This document shows, one piece after another, positions 8,018 to 16,693 of a DNA stretch of 64,000 nt. The position numbers and the translations under genes were made by a program. This DNA comes from Gallionellales bacterium GWA2_60_142 (GTDB lineage Bacteria > Pseudomonadota > Gammaproteobacteria > Burkholderiales > Gallionellaceae). Where the stretch lies: NCBI GenBank assembly GCA_001801085.1, contig MGWR01000061.1, positions 62,001 through 126,000 of the forward strand, given 5' to 3'. The notes under the pieces were generated by a model that did not search any database, was not told where the DNA came from, and saw nothing but the letters and a program-made list of their open reading frames with translations. Numbering within the stretch: position 1 is the stretch's first letter; each line of letters begins with the position of its first letter.

Positions 8018-10363
8018 ATGGCCGACGAGAAGAAAATAGGCCGCTTCGAGATCCTCGGCGAACTGGGCCGGGGCGGACAAGGCACGGTCTACCTCGCCCA
8101 CGATCCGCAGCTCGACCGCAAGGTTGCGATCAAGACGCTGCGCAAATTCAGTCACCAGACCGAACAACTGACGCGCGAGGCGCTGATCGTCAGCAAGCTG
8201 ACGCACCCCAACATCATCGCGCTGTACGACGCCGGCGAACATAACGGCACGCCCTATCTGGTCTATGCCTACATCGAAGGCAAGACGCTCGCGCAAGTGC
8301 TGACCGAAGACAAGACGCTGCCGTTCGCGCGCGCGGCGGAGATCGCTTGCGACGCACTGAAGGGACTGGTCTACGCGCACGAGCAGGGCGTATCGCATCT
8401 GGACATCAAGCCGGCCAACATCATGATCGCGAAGAACGGCCTGGCGATGGTGATGGACTTCGGACTGGCGACGACCAGCAACGCCGACGAGCAGACCGCC
8501 ACCGGCATGATTCACGGCACGCCGCGTTATGTCGCACCCGAGATCATCTCGGGCCAGGTCGGTGGCCCGCTCGCGGATGTCTACGCGACCGGCGCGGTGC
8601 TGTACGAAATGGTGACCGGCCGATACGCCGTCACCGGCGAAAACTTGTTCGAGGTGCTGAACCGCGCCGCGCACGAACAGATCGTCGCGCCGTCGTCCCA
8701 CAACGAGCAAATGGACGAGACGCTGGAAGCGATCATCATGAACGCGCTGGCAAAGAAGCCCGAGGAGCGCTATCCCAGCGCCGCCTCGATGCTGCAGGAT
8801 CTGGAGGAATACCTCGACGAATCGCGTAGCGCGACGACCGAGTTCCTGCTGCAACGCATGCGCAGCAAGCAGGACTTCCCCGCCATCTCCGGCGTCATTT
8901 CGCAGATCAACCAGATCGTTGCATCCGAATCCGAAAGCAGCAGCAAGCTGGCCAGCGTGATCCTGCAAGACCTGGCGCTCACTAACAAACTGCTGCGGCT
9001 GGTCAACACCGCGACGTTCAGCCAGTTCGGCGGCAGCATCAACACCATTTCCAAGGCCGTCGTGATTCTCGGTTTCGAGACCGTGCGCAACATCGCGACC
9101 AAGCTGATCCTGCTGGAGTTCCTGCAAAACAAGGCGCAGGCGGTGCAACTCAAGGAGGAAATCGTCAAGGGCGTGCTGGCCGGCGAACTCGCCGCAAAGC
9201 TGGCAGCCCGCAACGGTCTCCGCGATATCGAAGAAGTGCTGATCTGCTCGATGTTCCACAACCTCGGCAAGATGCTGGCGCTGTACTACTTCTACGAGGA
9301 AAGCCAGGAGATCGCGAACCTGATACGGGATGGCGAAAACGAGCAGGCCGCCTCCGCGCGGATACTGGGCATACCCTATGCTGAACTGGGCCTCAGCGTG
9401 GCGCGCAGTTGGAACTACCCGCCCCGGCTGATCGCCGGCATGCGCCACCTGACCGCAGAAACCATCGCCCCGCCCAGGAACGAACAGGAGCGGCTGACCG
9501 CCACGGTCAATCTCGCCTACGACCTGTGCGAGGCCTCATCGACGAGCAGCATCCAGATCAAACCGCAAAAGCTGGCGGAACTGACCAAGCGCTATGAAAA
9601 CCTCGGCAAACTCACCGAACGCGACCTGTCCAATGTGCTCGATACCGGCCTGAACGAAATGTCCAACCGCTCGGCAACGCTGGGCATCGGCATCTCCGGT
9701 AGCCCGCTGCTCACCCGCGCGCGCGAGTGGAGCGGCCGCCCACTGCCCGCCCCCCGTGCAAAAAACGGCAAGGGCATCGAGGAGATGACCGACCTCGGCC
9801 AGTCGGTCGCACAACGCTACGGCACGGAAGAGTCGCTCACCCTGTCGCTCAACCCGGACTCGATACTCGGCGCGGGCATACAGGAAGTGACGAACACGAT
9901 GATGGGCGAATTCAACCTGACCGATCTGTTGCAGATGGTGCTGGAGACGATCTATCGCGGCATGAATTTCCAGCGCGCGCTGTTCATGCTGCGCAACAAC
10001 AAGGGAGGCGCGATGCTCGCCCGCTTCGGCTTCGGCCCGGACATCGAGGAAATCATCCCGAAGTTCCGCTTCCCGCTACAGTTCGCGCCGGACGTGTTCC
10101 ACCTCGCGATAGATAAAGGCCTGGACATCTCCATCGAGGACGTTCGCTCGCTCAACATCTCCGACAAGATTCCGGCCTGGTATCTCGACGAAGTCAACGC
10201 CCCCAGCTTCATCCTGCTGCCGCTGATGCTGGACGGCAAGGCGATCGGCCTGATCTACGCCGACATGCCGGACGCCCACCAGCTCGACATCTCCCACCAG
10301 CAACTGGCGCTGCTGCGCACGCTGCGCAACCAGGCTGTTCTGGCGATAAAACAAAAAGTCTGA
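8018..10363 (+). CDS. Ser/Thr protein kinase-HDOD-GAF protein (first of tandem pair)
   Basis: 781 residues. Kinase domain about 9-265: glycine loop GRGGQGTVY, Lys39 in VAIK, catalytic loop HLDIKPANI (a non-RD kinase, Leu in place of Arg), MDFGLA and APE. Then an HDOD domain, about 285-480 (FPAISGVISQINQI, LTNKLLRLVNTA, MFHNLGKMLALYYF), usually a signalling output domain lacking full HD catalysis. Then a C-terminal GAF domain, about 620-775. No transmembrane segment, so cytosolic. Its start codon abuts a MITE insertion, and its ribosome site now comes from that element. About 60 percent identical by eye to the next gene, hence a tandem duplication. Confidence 0.9.
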   Translation: MADEKKIGRFEILGELGRGGQGTVYLAHDPQLDRKVAIKTLRKFSHQTEQLTREALIVSKLTHPNIIALYDAGEHNGTPYLVYAYIEGKTLAQVLTEDKTLPFARAAEIACDALKGLVYAHEQGVSHLDIKPANIMIAKNGLAMVMDFGLATTSNADEQTATGMIHGTPRYVAPEIISGQVGGPLADVYATGAVLYEMVTGRYAVTGENLFEVLNRAAHEQIVAPSSHNEQMDETLEAIIMNALAKKPEERYPSAASMLQDLEEYLDESRSATTEFLLQRMRSKQDFPAISGVISQINQIVASESESSSKLASVILQDLALTNKLLRLVNTATFSQFGGSINTISKAVVILGFETVRNIATKLILLEFLQNKAQAVQLKEEIVKGVLAGELAAKLAARNGLRDIEEVLICSMFHNLGKMLALYYFYEESQEIANLIRDGENEQAASARILGIPYAELGLSVARSWNYPPRLIAGMRHLTAETIAPPRNEQERLTATVNLAYDLCEASSTSSIQIKPQKLAELTKRYENLGKLTERDLSNVLDTGLNEMSNRSATLGIGISGSPLLTRAREWSGRPLPAPRAKNGKGIEEMTDLGQSVAQRYGTEESLTLSLNPDSILGAGIQEVTNTMMGEFNLTDLLQMVLETIYRGMNFQRALFMLRNNKGGAMLARFGFGPDIEEIIPKFRFPLQFAPDVFHLAIDKGLDISIEDVRSLNISDKIPAWYLDEVNAPSFILLPLMLDGKAIGLIYADMPDAHQLDISHQQLALLRTLRNQAVLAIKQKV

Positions 10364-10373
10364 TCCTGCCGCG

Positions 10374-10398
10374 GAGGTGCGGCAATTTGCCGCACCTC
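10374..10398. terminator. Perfect 11-bp hairpin between the two kinase genes
   Basis: GAGGTGCGGCA-ATT-TGCCGCACCTC just past the stop of the first kinase. No T-run follows, so it may slow or process the transcript rather than terminate it. Confidence 0.5.
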
Positions 10399-10497
10399 AT
10401 GGTGTAGAATGTCGCCGGTATTCCAAGTTCGAGACAGCTCTATCCTCATCCGACAAAATGCGCCCCAGCTGCGCCTATAACCGCATCCGATCCAGAC

Positions 10498-12864
10498 ATG
10501 CCCGCACAAACCATCGGTCGTTTTGAAATTCTGAGAGAACTCGGCAAGGGCGGCCAAGGCGCAGTGTATCTGGCGCAGGACAGTCAGCTCGACCGTAAGG
10601 TCGCGATCAAGACGCTGCTCGGGCTTGCCCGCCAGTCGGAGCAGCTCGCCCGCGAGGCGCGCATCGTCGCCAAGCTGCAACACCCCAACATCATTCCGCT
10701 ATACGACGCCGGCGAGAATCAGGGTGCACCTTACCTGGTCTATGCCTACATCGAAGGACTGACGCTGGAGCAGTTGCTACGGAAGGAGCAGGCTTTGCCG
10801 TTGGTACGTTCCGCGGAGATCGCCTGCGGCGTGCTCGAAGGACTCGCCTATGCTCACGCCCAGGGCATTGTCCATCTGGACATCAAACCGGCCAACGTCA
10901 TGATCTCCGCTAGCGATACGCCGATGGTAATGGATTTCGGGCTGGCGAAACTGGTCAGCCAGCAGGAGCAGGTCAGCGGCACGCTGAGCGGAACGCCGCG
11001 CTACATCGCGCCGGAGGTCATCGCCGGCAAACAGGCGGGCGCAAAGGCGGACATTTATGCGGTCGGCATCATGCTCTACGAGATGGTGACCGGCGAAGCG
11101 GCGATTAGCGGCAGCAACGTCTACGAGGTGCTGAACCGCGCCGCGAACGAGAGGATCGCCGCACCTTCGACCCACAACGAGCTGATTGATGAACAGCTTG
11201 AGAGCATCATCCTCAAGGCCATCTCGAAAAATCCGGACGAACGCTACGCCACCACCGAGGCGATGTTGCTGGCGTTGCACGCCTATCTCGGCGAACTGCA
11301 GGAGGCGGCCAGCGAGGAGCAGGAGAAGCAGAACCACAGCACGCTGGAGTTCCTGTTGCGCCGCATGCGCAGCAAGCAGGACTTCCCCGCGCTGTCCAAT
11401 ATCATCTCCGAGATCAACAAGATCGTCGCCTCGGACTCGGAGGGCGCGAACAAACTGGCGAGCGTGATCCTGCAGGATTTCGCGCTGACCAACAAACTGC
11501 TGAAACTGGTCAATACCGCGTCCTACGGGCAGTTCGGCGGCAGCATCAACACGATTTCCAAGGCCGTCGTCATCCTCGGTTTCGAGACGGTGCGCAACAT
11601 CGCGATGACGCTGATCTTGCTGGAGTTCATGCAGAACAAGGCGCAGGCCAGCCAGCTCAAGGACGAGGTCATCCAGTCCATCCTGTCCGGCATGGTGGCC
11701 GCCCAATTGCTGAGCGAACACGACTTCCGCGATGCGGAAGAAGTGATGGTCTGCTCCATGTTCCACAATCTGGGCAGAATGCTGGGCATCTTCTATTTCT
11801 TCGACGAGAGCCAGGAAATCGCCCGGCGCGTCGAGCAGGGTGAAATCGAGGACCGGGCCGCCACCAAGGTGCTGGGCATGCCCTATCACGAGCTTGGCAT
11901 AGGCGTGGCGCGCAGCTGGAACTTCCCGGCAAGGCTGATCGCGGGAATGCACAAGCTGCCGCCGGGCAAGATCCGGCCGGCACAGGGCGAACTGGAACAA
12001 CTGACGGTGACCGTCAACATGGCGCACGAACTGTGCGAGATCGCTGCCTACACCGACATCAAGGAGAAGCAGCGCCTGCTGAGCGAGCTATCGAAGCGCT
12101 ATGAAAGTGCGACCAAAATATCCGAACGCAAACTGTCGGCCGCGATAGACGGCGGCCTGAAGGAGTTGTCCAGCCGCGCCGGCATCCTCGGCATCGGCAT
12201 GCACCACAGCCAGATGCTGAAACGCACTCAACGCTGGAGCGGCCAGGCCGAAACGCCCGCACAGGAAAAAACCGACGGGGAGCTGGACGGGATCACCAAG
12301 CTCGACCAGACGGTCACGCCGAGCGAAGAAAATGGCGGCGGCATTCCGCACAATCCGGAAGCCATCCTCGGCGCGGGCATCCAGGACGTCACCACCTCGC
12401 TGGTCAGCGACTTCAAGCTCAACGACGTGCTGCAAATGGTGCTGGAGACCATGTATCGCGGCATGGGCTTCAGCCGCGCGATGATATTGATCCGCGACAA
12501 CCAGCAAGGCATCATGGCAGCCCGGTTCGGCTTCGGCGCCAACGTCCGCGAGATCATCCCTCGCTTCCGCTTCCCGCTGGCTTTCGTACCGGACGTCTTC
12601 CACTTGTGCATCCAGAAGGGCGTGGACATCGCGATCGAAGACATCGATGCGCCCAATATCGCGGACAAGATCCCGGAGTGGTACAAGAACGACATCCATG
12701 CGCCCTGCTTCATGCTCCTGCCCATTATGGTCAAGGACAAGGTGATCGGTCTGTTCTATGCGGACATGATCGAGGCCAACGCACTGAAACTGTCGCAGCA
12801 ACAACTGTCGCTGCTGCGCACGCTGCGCAACCAAGCAGTGCTGGCGATCAAACAGAAGACCTGA
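10498..12864 (+). CDS. Ser/Thr protein kinase-HDOD-GAF protein (second of tandem pair)
   Basis: 788 residues with the same architecture as its upstream neighbour: kinase (GKGGQGAVY, VAIK, HLDIKPANV, MDFGLAKL, GTPRYIAPE), HDOD (FPALSNIISEINKI, LTNKLLKLVNTA, MFHNLGRMLGIFYF) and GAF (LNDVLQMVLETMYRGMGF). The linker between HDOD and GAF differs most. The kinase again lacks the RD arginine. It probably phosphorylates or is controlled by different partners, with the GAF as sensor; no partner is identifiable here. Confidence 0.9.
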   Translation: MPAQTIGRFEILRELGKGGQGAVYLAQDSQLDRKVAIKTLLGLARQSEQLAREARIVAKLQHPNIIPLYDAGENQGAPYLVYAYIEGLTLEQLLRKEQALPLVRSAEIACGVLEGLAYAHAQGIVHLDIKPANVMISASDTPMVMDFGLAKLVSQQEQVSGTLSGTPRYIAPEVIAGKQAGAKADIYAVGIMLYEMVTGEAAISGSNVYEVLNRAANERIAAPSTHNELIDEQLESIILKAISKNPDERYATTEAMLLALHAYLGELQEAASEEQEKQNHSTLEFLLRRMRSKQDFPALSNIISEINKIVASDSEGANKLASVILQDFALTNKLLKLVNTASYGQFGGSINTISKAVVILGFETVRNIAMTLILLEFMQNKAQASQLKDEVIQSILSGMVAAQLLSEHDFRDAEEVMVCSMFHNLGRMLGIFYFFDESQEIARRVEQGEIEDRAATKVLGMPYHELGIGVARSWNFPARLIAGMHKLPPGKIRPAQGELEQLTVTVNMAHELCEIAAYTDIKEKQRLLSELSKRYESATKISERKLSAAIDGGLKELSSRAGILGIGMHHSQMLKRTQRWSGQAETPAQEKTDGELDGITKLDQTVTPSEENGGGIPHNPEAILGAGIQDVTTSLVSDFKLNDVLQMVLETMYRGMGFSRAMILIRDNQQGIMAARFGFGANVREIIPRFRFPLAFVPDVFHLCIQKGVDIAIEDIDAPNIADKIPEWYKNDIHAPCFMLLPIMVKDKVIGLFYADMIEANALKLSQQQLSLLRTLRNQAVLAIKQKT

Positions 12865-12874
12865 TGTAACAGAT

Positions 12875-12952
12875 GTAGGTCGGGTTAGCGTAGCGTAACC
12901 CGACAGCCGTCGTGTGCATATCGCGTCGGGTTACGCTGCGCTAACCCGACCT
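12875..12952. repeat. GTAGGTCGGGTTAGCG inverted repeat
   Basis: GTAGGTCGGGTTAGCG..GTAACCCGAC, then the inverse GTCGGGTTACGCTGCG..AACCCGACC. This intergenic repeat family is also at 6586 and 38081. It lies at the 3' ends of the convergent kinase and HD-GYP genes. Confidence 0.7.
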
Positions 12953-13061
12953 GGCAATGATGCGTAAACTGATTCACGTTGCTTTCGGGGTGTTCAAATC
13001 GAAAAAATATTCGATCCAGAGTTGCATGGATGTTGACGGGGATAACAGTATCTACAAATAC

Positions 13062-13898
13062 TTACAGCACATGCGGTGCGATCTCTTCCACCATCGCGCC
13101 GATCAAGTCGGTGTCGCAGTCCGGTGCCAGCACGGAGGCATCGCCTTGCACCCCGGTCATCTCCAATTTGCGTGTGTCGCCCTGTTTGCTCAGGCGCGAT
13201 TCGCCGCCGCAGCAATGGCAGTACACATGGTCACCGTCGCGCAATGCGCCGGGTATCGCCAGCGGCGCGCCGCAGCCGCACTGGAACAAGGGCAGGCCGG
13301 GTTCGCTGTGGCCGACGATGTGGGCCAACTCGGCGGATGCGCTCAGCGACAGGAAGTGTTTCGCCAGTGGCGCGTCGAACTGGCCGCCCAATTCGCCGCC
13401 GATGATGCTGAAGGCCTTTTCCGTCGGCATGCCTTTGCGGTAGGCGCGCGTGCTGGTCATGGCGTCGAAAGCATCGGCGATGCCGACGATGCGCGCGACT
13501 TCGGGAATGACGTCGCCCACGAGTCCGTGCGGGTAGCCCTTGCCGTCCGGTCGCTCGTGGTGGCCGACCACCGCCTCGTACGCCAGGTTCGCCAGCGGAT
13601 GGTTGGACAGCAGTTTTCCTCCGACCGCGGGATGTGTCTTGATCACGTCGTACTCGCCATCGGTGAGCCGGTCCGGTTTGTTGAGGATGGCGTCGGGCAC
13701 GCCGACCTTGCCAAGGTCATGCAGGAAACCGCCCACCTCGCTCAACGCAACATCGCGGCGAGACAGCCCCACATGTTGAGCCAATAGTTTTGAGAACTGC
13801 GAGACGCGCCACAGGTGGCCGCCGGTATAGGGATCTCGCGCCTCGACGATCATCGACAGTCCGAGCAGCGAGTTGAGCAACGATTCTTTTTCGGCCAT
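13062..13898 (-). CDS. HD-GYP domain phosphohydrolase with C-terminal zinc ribbon (copy 1)
   Basis: 278 residues. HD-GYP core: ARDPYTGGHLWRVSQ, FLHDLGKVGVPD, THPAVGG, GHHERPDGKGYP and DAFDAMTSTRAY; these are the metal-binding and GYP residues of c-di-GMP phosphodiesterases. After about residue 190 comes a CGCG...YCHCCG four-cysteine ribbon not found in the minimal HD-GYP unit. No receiver or sensor domain and no signal peptide. A close paralogue of identical length lies at 38208-39044. A ccdA-like and a thioredoxin gene follow upstream on the same strand, in the same order as their decayed copies near 39 kb. Confidence 0.9.
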   Translation of the reverse strand: MAEKESLLNSLLGLSMIVEARDPYTGGHLWRVSQFSKLLAQHVGLSRRDVALSEVGGFLHDLGKVGVPDAILNKPDRLTDGEYDVIKTHPAVGGKLLSNHPLANLAYEAVVGHHERPDGKGYPHGLVGDVIPEVARIVGIADAFDAMTSTRAYRKGMPTEKAFSIIGGELGGQFDAPLAKHFLSLSASAELAHIVGHSEPGLPLFQCGCGAPLAIPGALRDGDHVYCHCCGGESRLSKQGDTRKLEMTGVQGDASVLAPDCDTDLIGAMVEEIAPHVL

Positions 13899-13922
13899 GT
13901 CGTTCTCCTTGAATCAGCAAAT

Positions 13923-14648
13923 TCAGAAACGGCTGGTCAGCGTCACCAGCCAGTCTGGCATCGCGTCCACCGCCCATTTCTCGAAGGACTTGTCCGCGCC
14001 CGTCAGCACAAGGATGCCGATCAGCAACAGCGCGCCGCCGAATATCTTCTTGGCCGTTTGGCCGGCTTCCATCATACGCCCGCGCCAACGCCCCAGCGCC
14101 TGACGCGACAGCATGCCGACGGCGAGCAGCGGCAGGCCGGCACCAAGGCTGAACACCAGCATCACCGCGGCGACCTGGGCCAAGGCCTGCCCTTGGCTGG
14201 CCAGCGTGATCGCCACGCCCAGCGTGGGGCCGACGCAGGGGCTCCACACGATGCCGAGCAGCAGGCCCAACAGAAACTGTCCGTGCAAACCGCTCAGGTT
14301 GAAACGCGCGAGCAGTCCCTGCCCCATGCCCAAGCGGCTGATTGCTGCACCAAAACGCTCTTGCAATACTCGCGAAAAAAGCACCGCACCGAACAGCAGC
14401 AACAGCACGCCGCCGACCACGCGCAAGCTGTCCTGCTCCAGCCCGATGCTGCCGCCCAGCGAGCCCAGCCCGACGCCGATGAGCGTGAACGACAGCATCA
14501 GCCCGCCCACCAGCGCGTAAGGGCCGAGGCGATGGGCGCCGGCCGCCGAGCCCATCAGGATGGGCACCAGCGGCAGCACGCAAGGCGACAGCGTGGACAA
14601 CACGCCGGCCAGCAACGACAGGCCGTAGCTGCTTGCGGTCAGTTCCAT
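13923..14648 (-). CDS. CcdA/DsbD-like thiol-disulfide transporter
   Basis: 241 residues, six hydrophobic segments. Two SPC motifs in the membrane (SPCVLPLVP near residue 22 and SPCVGPTLG near 136) supply the cysteine pair that passes electrons across the inner membrane in CcdA and DsbD. Between the HD-GYP gene and a periplasmic thioredoxin on the same strand, so it probably reduces that thioredoxin. Used for cytochrome c maturation or disulfide repair; the exact partner is inferred. Confidence 0.88.
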   Translation of the reverse strand: MELTASSYGLSLLAGVLSTLSPCVLPLVPILMGSAAGAHRLGPYALVGGLMLSFTLIGVGLGSLGGSIGLEQDSLRVVGGVLLLLFGAVLFSRVLQERFGAAISRLGMGQGLLARFNLSGLHGQFLLGLLLGIVWSPCVGPTLGVAITLASQGQALAQVAAVMLVFSLGAGLPLLAVGMLSRQALGRWRGRMMEAGQTAKKIFGGALLLIGILVLTGADKSFEKWAVDAMPDWLVTLTSRF

Positions 14649-14691
14649 TTATCCGCCCTCACCCTCTCTCCAACTCTCTGGGTGAAACAAC

Positions 14692-14760
14692 TAGCCATTC
14701 GACTAGGCTGCAAACAACCGCAGCCAAGTCGCTGGTTATTCCGCATGCGGGCGAGAGGGC
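14692..14760. repeat. Dispersed inverted repeat, copy B
   Basis: TAGCCA..GACTAGGC and GCCAAGTC..TGGTTA as at 4295-4342, then CCGCATGCGGGCGAGAGGG, which is shared with 47805-47850. Between the thioredoxin stop and the CcdA-like start. Confidence 0.65.
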
Positions 14761-14786
14761 AAACGTAGCGCTGCGCGGAATTCATG

Positions 14787-15167
14787 TTAAAGGGCCTTGC
14801 GCAGCAGGTCGGCGATACGCTCGCGGTCCGTCTCGCCGGTCACACGCGCCACTTCGTGCCCGCCCTTGAACATTATCAACGTGCTCTGGTAGCGCACGCC
14901 GAACGCCTTGACCACCGGCTTCTGCGTATCGAAATCGACCTTCAGCGTGGTGATGGGCTTGAACTCATCGGTCGGCAGCAGCTTCTCCAGCACCGCATCC
15001 TGCGCGCGGCAGGTCGGGCACCATGGGGCATGGATGAACACCAGCACCGGTTTGCCAGCCTGGTTCAGCGCATCCAGCTTGTCTTGCGTGTAGGGCTCGC
15101 CGACGGCGTGGGCGAACAGCGGGAACAGCAGGGTCAGCAGCAACATCAGTTTACGTAGCGCATTCAT
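14787..15167 (-). CDS. Periplasmic thioredoxin-like protein
   Basis: 126 residues from the ATG at 15167, preceded by AAGGAG. The signal peptide ends near FAHAVGE. The active site is APWCPTCRAQ (WCPTC), in a thioredoxin fold with FGVRYQSTLIMFKGG. It belongs with the membrane CcdA-like protein directly downstream as a transmembrane reducing pair. A fragment with the same signal peptide, LTLLFPLFAHAVGE, lies at 39136-39198 beside the second HD-GYP gene. Confidence 0.9.
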   Translation of the reverse strand: MNALRKLMLLLTLLFPLFAHAVGEPYTQDKLDALNQAGKPVLVFIHAPWCPTCRAQDAVLEKLLPTDEFKPITTLKVDFDTQKPVVKAFGVRYQSTLIMFKGGHEVARVTGETDRERIADLLRKAL

Positions 15168-15244
15168 GGTCGTCTCCTTGTGGATGGTGTGCATTGGTCG
15201 GCCGGAATACGGAAACCTTACACATAATGACCCGGCATGTCCGG

Positions 15245-15466
15245 TCATCCGGCCACAGTGCCGAGCAAGCGCGCCAGCGCCTCCCGCCGCGCGACCCGGA
15301 TCGTGCCGCGCCCGGTCTGGATGAGCCTGTCGGCGACCATCCGGCGCAGCAGCTTGGCGACCACTTCGCGCATGGTGCCCAGGTGCGCGGCCAGCTCGCT
15401 TTGCGTCACCGCTCGTTCAAGTTCAGAGCATGCACCTCTTCCAGCTCTTCCATCAAGCCTGAAGGC
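15245..15466 (-). pseudogene. Crp/Fnr-family regulator remnant
   Basis: The helix-turn-helix end TQSELAAHLGTMREVVAKLLRRM closely matches the intact regulator at 27125-27820 (TQSELAAHLGTTREVIAKLL). Upstream, in another frame, LMEELEEVHALNLNER matches the same protein, but the 17 residues between NER and TQSE are missing and an extra T breaks the frame earlier. The sensory half is gone. A decayed paralogue. Confidence 0.85.
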
Positions 15467-15515
15467 CCGCCGCTTTTGCGGGTCGGAATGCAACCGATCA
15501 TTAGGCATATCTCCC

Positions 15516-15731
15516 CTATTTTGCACGCGAAATGTCACAGGCGAGAGCTTCGTTTTTCAACCCTACTTTTGTCCAGAAAATGAGACCTGGGCAGATCCCA
15601 GTAATGCCAGCAAAGATGAGAAACGCAGGCGGAAGATAAAGAACCCAGTGAGCCCGCTCGAAACCCGTAAGCCAAATACCAAGCATCATGATTGCAGCGA
15701 TTGAAAGAAGGGTCATTCGCATGGCATTCAT
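15516..15731 (-). CDS. Small DUF2892-like membrane protein (copy 1)
   Basis: 71 residues, start at 15731 behind AAAGGAG. Two hydrophobic segments, then GITGICPGLIFWTKVGLK, resembling the GxCPxY region of the DUF2892/YgaP-type inner-membrane proteins. A paralogue (72 residues) lies at 20835-21053, next to stress genes. Function unknown. Confidence 0.75.
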   Translation of the reverse strand: MNAMRMTLLSIAAIMMLGIWLTGFERAHWVLYLPPAFLIFAGITGICPGLIFWTKVGLKNEALACDISRAK

Positions 15732-15889
15732 CGTGTTTCTCCTTTTGTTGTTTATGTCTCCCTAGCCCCAGTAATTTCAGCCACTTTCCCGATATACAGG
15801 TAGGGTTCGGTTCCATGGCGCTGTGCCGTGAAAATATGATGCATTGTTGCGTGTTTTGTCATCGGACTACGCTCTCATCGCCGCCAACG

Positions 15890-16378
15890 TTAGCCGTCGA
15901 GCTCTTTGACATAGACGCCATATTCAACTCCATGGATTGGTGGCGCGCTGGCCACCCACTTAAACCCCATGCGCTGGTACATGGGCAAAGCGACCTGCAT
16001 GAGTTCGCTTGTGTGCAAAGCAAACACGGATGCCTGGTCTCGCTTGGCACGGCGGAGACATTCTTCAGCCAACGTCCGACCGACACCATGGCCGCGGGAG
16101 TCCGGGGCCACGACAAGCATTCGCATGATTGGCCACTCAAGCCGAAAGAACTCTGCTTTGGGAGCGCCAGGGCCAACATACGCGACCGCACCAACAATCT
16201 GCCCCTCAACTACTGCAACAATTATCTCCCCAACATTTGCAAGCGCGGACATATTCCCGATCTTTGTCCGGAGCGCCGGCCAGTCTTGATACGCATCCTT
16301 GAACTGCTCGAAAGCACTGAGAGCCAGTGCATTGACTGGCATTGTGTCGCTTTGCAGAAAATCGCGAATTACAGGCAC
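15890..16378 (-). CDS. GNAT-family N-acetyltransferase (cassette gene)
   Basis: 162 residues. The acetyl-CoA loop MLVVAPDSRGHGVGRTL (motif A, about residues 87-103) and the late MYQRMGFKWV segment define a GNAT fold. The substrate is unknown. An attC-like site lies directly upstream at 16392-16458 and GGCTAACGTTGGC follows its stop, so it is probably an integron cassette. Base composition is more even than in the flanking core genes. Confidence 0.85.
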   Translation of the reverse strand: MPVIRDFLQSDTMPVNALALSAFEQFKDAYQDWPALRTKIGNMSALANVGEIIVAVVEGQIVGAVAYVGPGAPKAEFFRLEWPIMRMLVVAPDSRGHGVGRTLAEECLRRAKRDQASVFALHTSELMQVALPMYQRMGFKWVASAPPIHGVEYGVYVKELDG

Positions 16379-16391
16379 GGATGCTTTCGAC

Positions 16392-16458
16392 GGTTAACGT
16401 GCGTGACTTGCGGGGTGCCGCGTTTGCGCGGCATCCCTCTCGAACGAATTGTTAGTGC
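16392..16458 (-). other. attC-like recombination site
   Basis: Ends GGTTAAC and GTTAGTG in inverted sense; read on the minus strand CACTAACAATTCGTTCGAG leads into a stem GGGATGCCGCG/CGCGGCACCCC and closes at ACGTTAACC. Size and layout (R box, extrahelical spacers, variable stem) fit integron attC sites. It separates the RraB-tail remnant from the GNAT gene. Confidence 0.65.
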
Positions 16459-16459
16459 G

Positions 16460-16534
16460 CTATTCAACAATTTCAGCACCCCAGCCGTCATAGTTACCTC
16501 CATATTTCTTTGCCAATGCTTCGAACTGAAGGGT
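16460..16534 (-). pseudogene. RraB-like C-terminal remnant
   Basis: Encodes LQFEALAKKYGGNYDGWGAE, then IVE and a stop: the conserved tail of RraB-type ribonuclease E inhibitors (KYGG.YDGW). An in-frame TAA lies just upstream and no start exists, so only the 3' end survives, immediately before an attC-like site as expected for a cassette gene. Confidence 0.6.
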
Positions 16535-16555
16535 AGTTTATTCAAACTACGAAAA

Positions 16556-16633
16556 TCAAGCAGCATGATGCGTTCGGCAACAACCTGATAATGCTAATGC
16601 TCCACCGAAAAAAGCCCAAGCTATTAGTTCCAT
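16556..16633 (-). CDS. Possible 25-residue peptide
   Basis: MELIAWAFFGGALALSGCC followed by RTHHAA and a stop, behind a good AGGAG at 6-base spacing. Hydrophobic with a lipobox-like SGCC. It follows GTTAGGC at about 16645, the end of a further attC, so it may be the truncated 5' end of a cassette gene. Very uncertain. Confidence 0.3.
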   Translation of the reverse strand: MELIAWAFFGGALALSGCCRTHHAA

Positions 16634-16693
16634 TCGTTACTCCTGGCCTAACGTTGTAAATCACGGTGGATTGTGATGTTGGACAACATTCTG

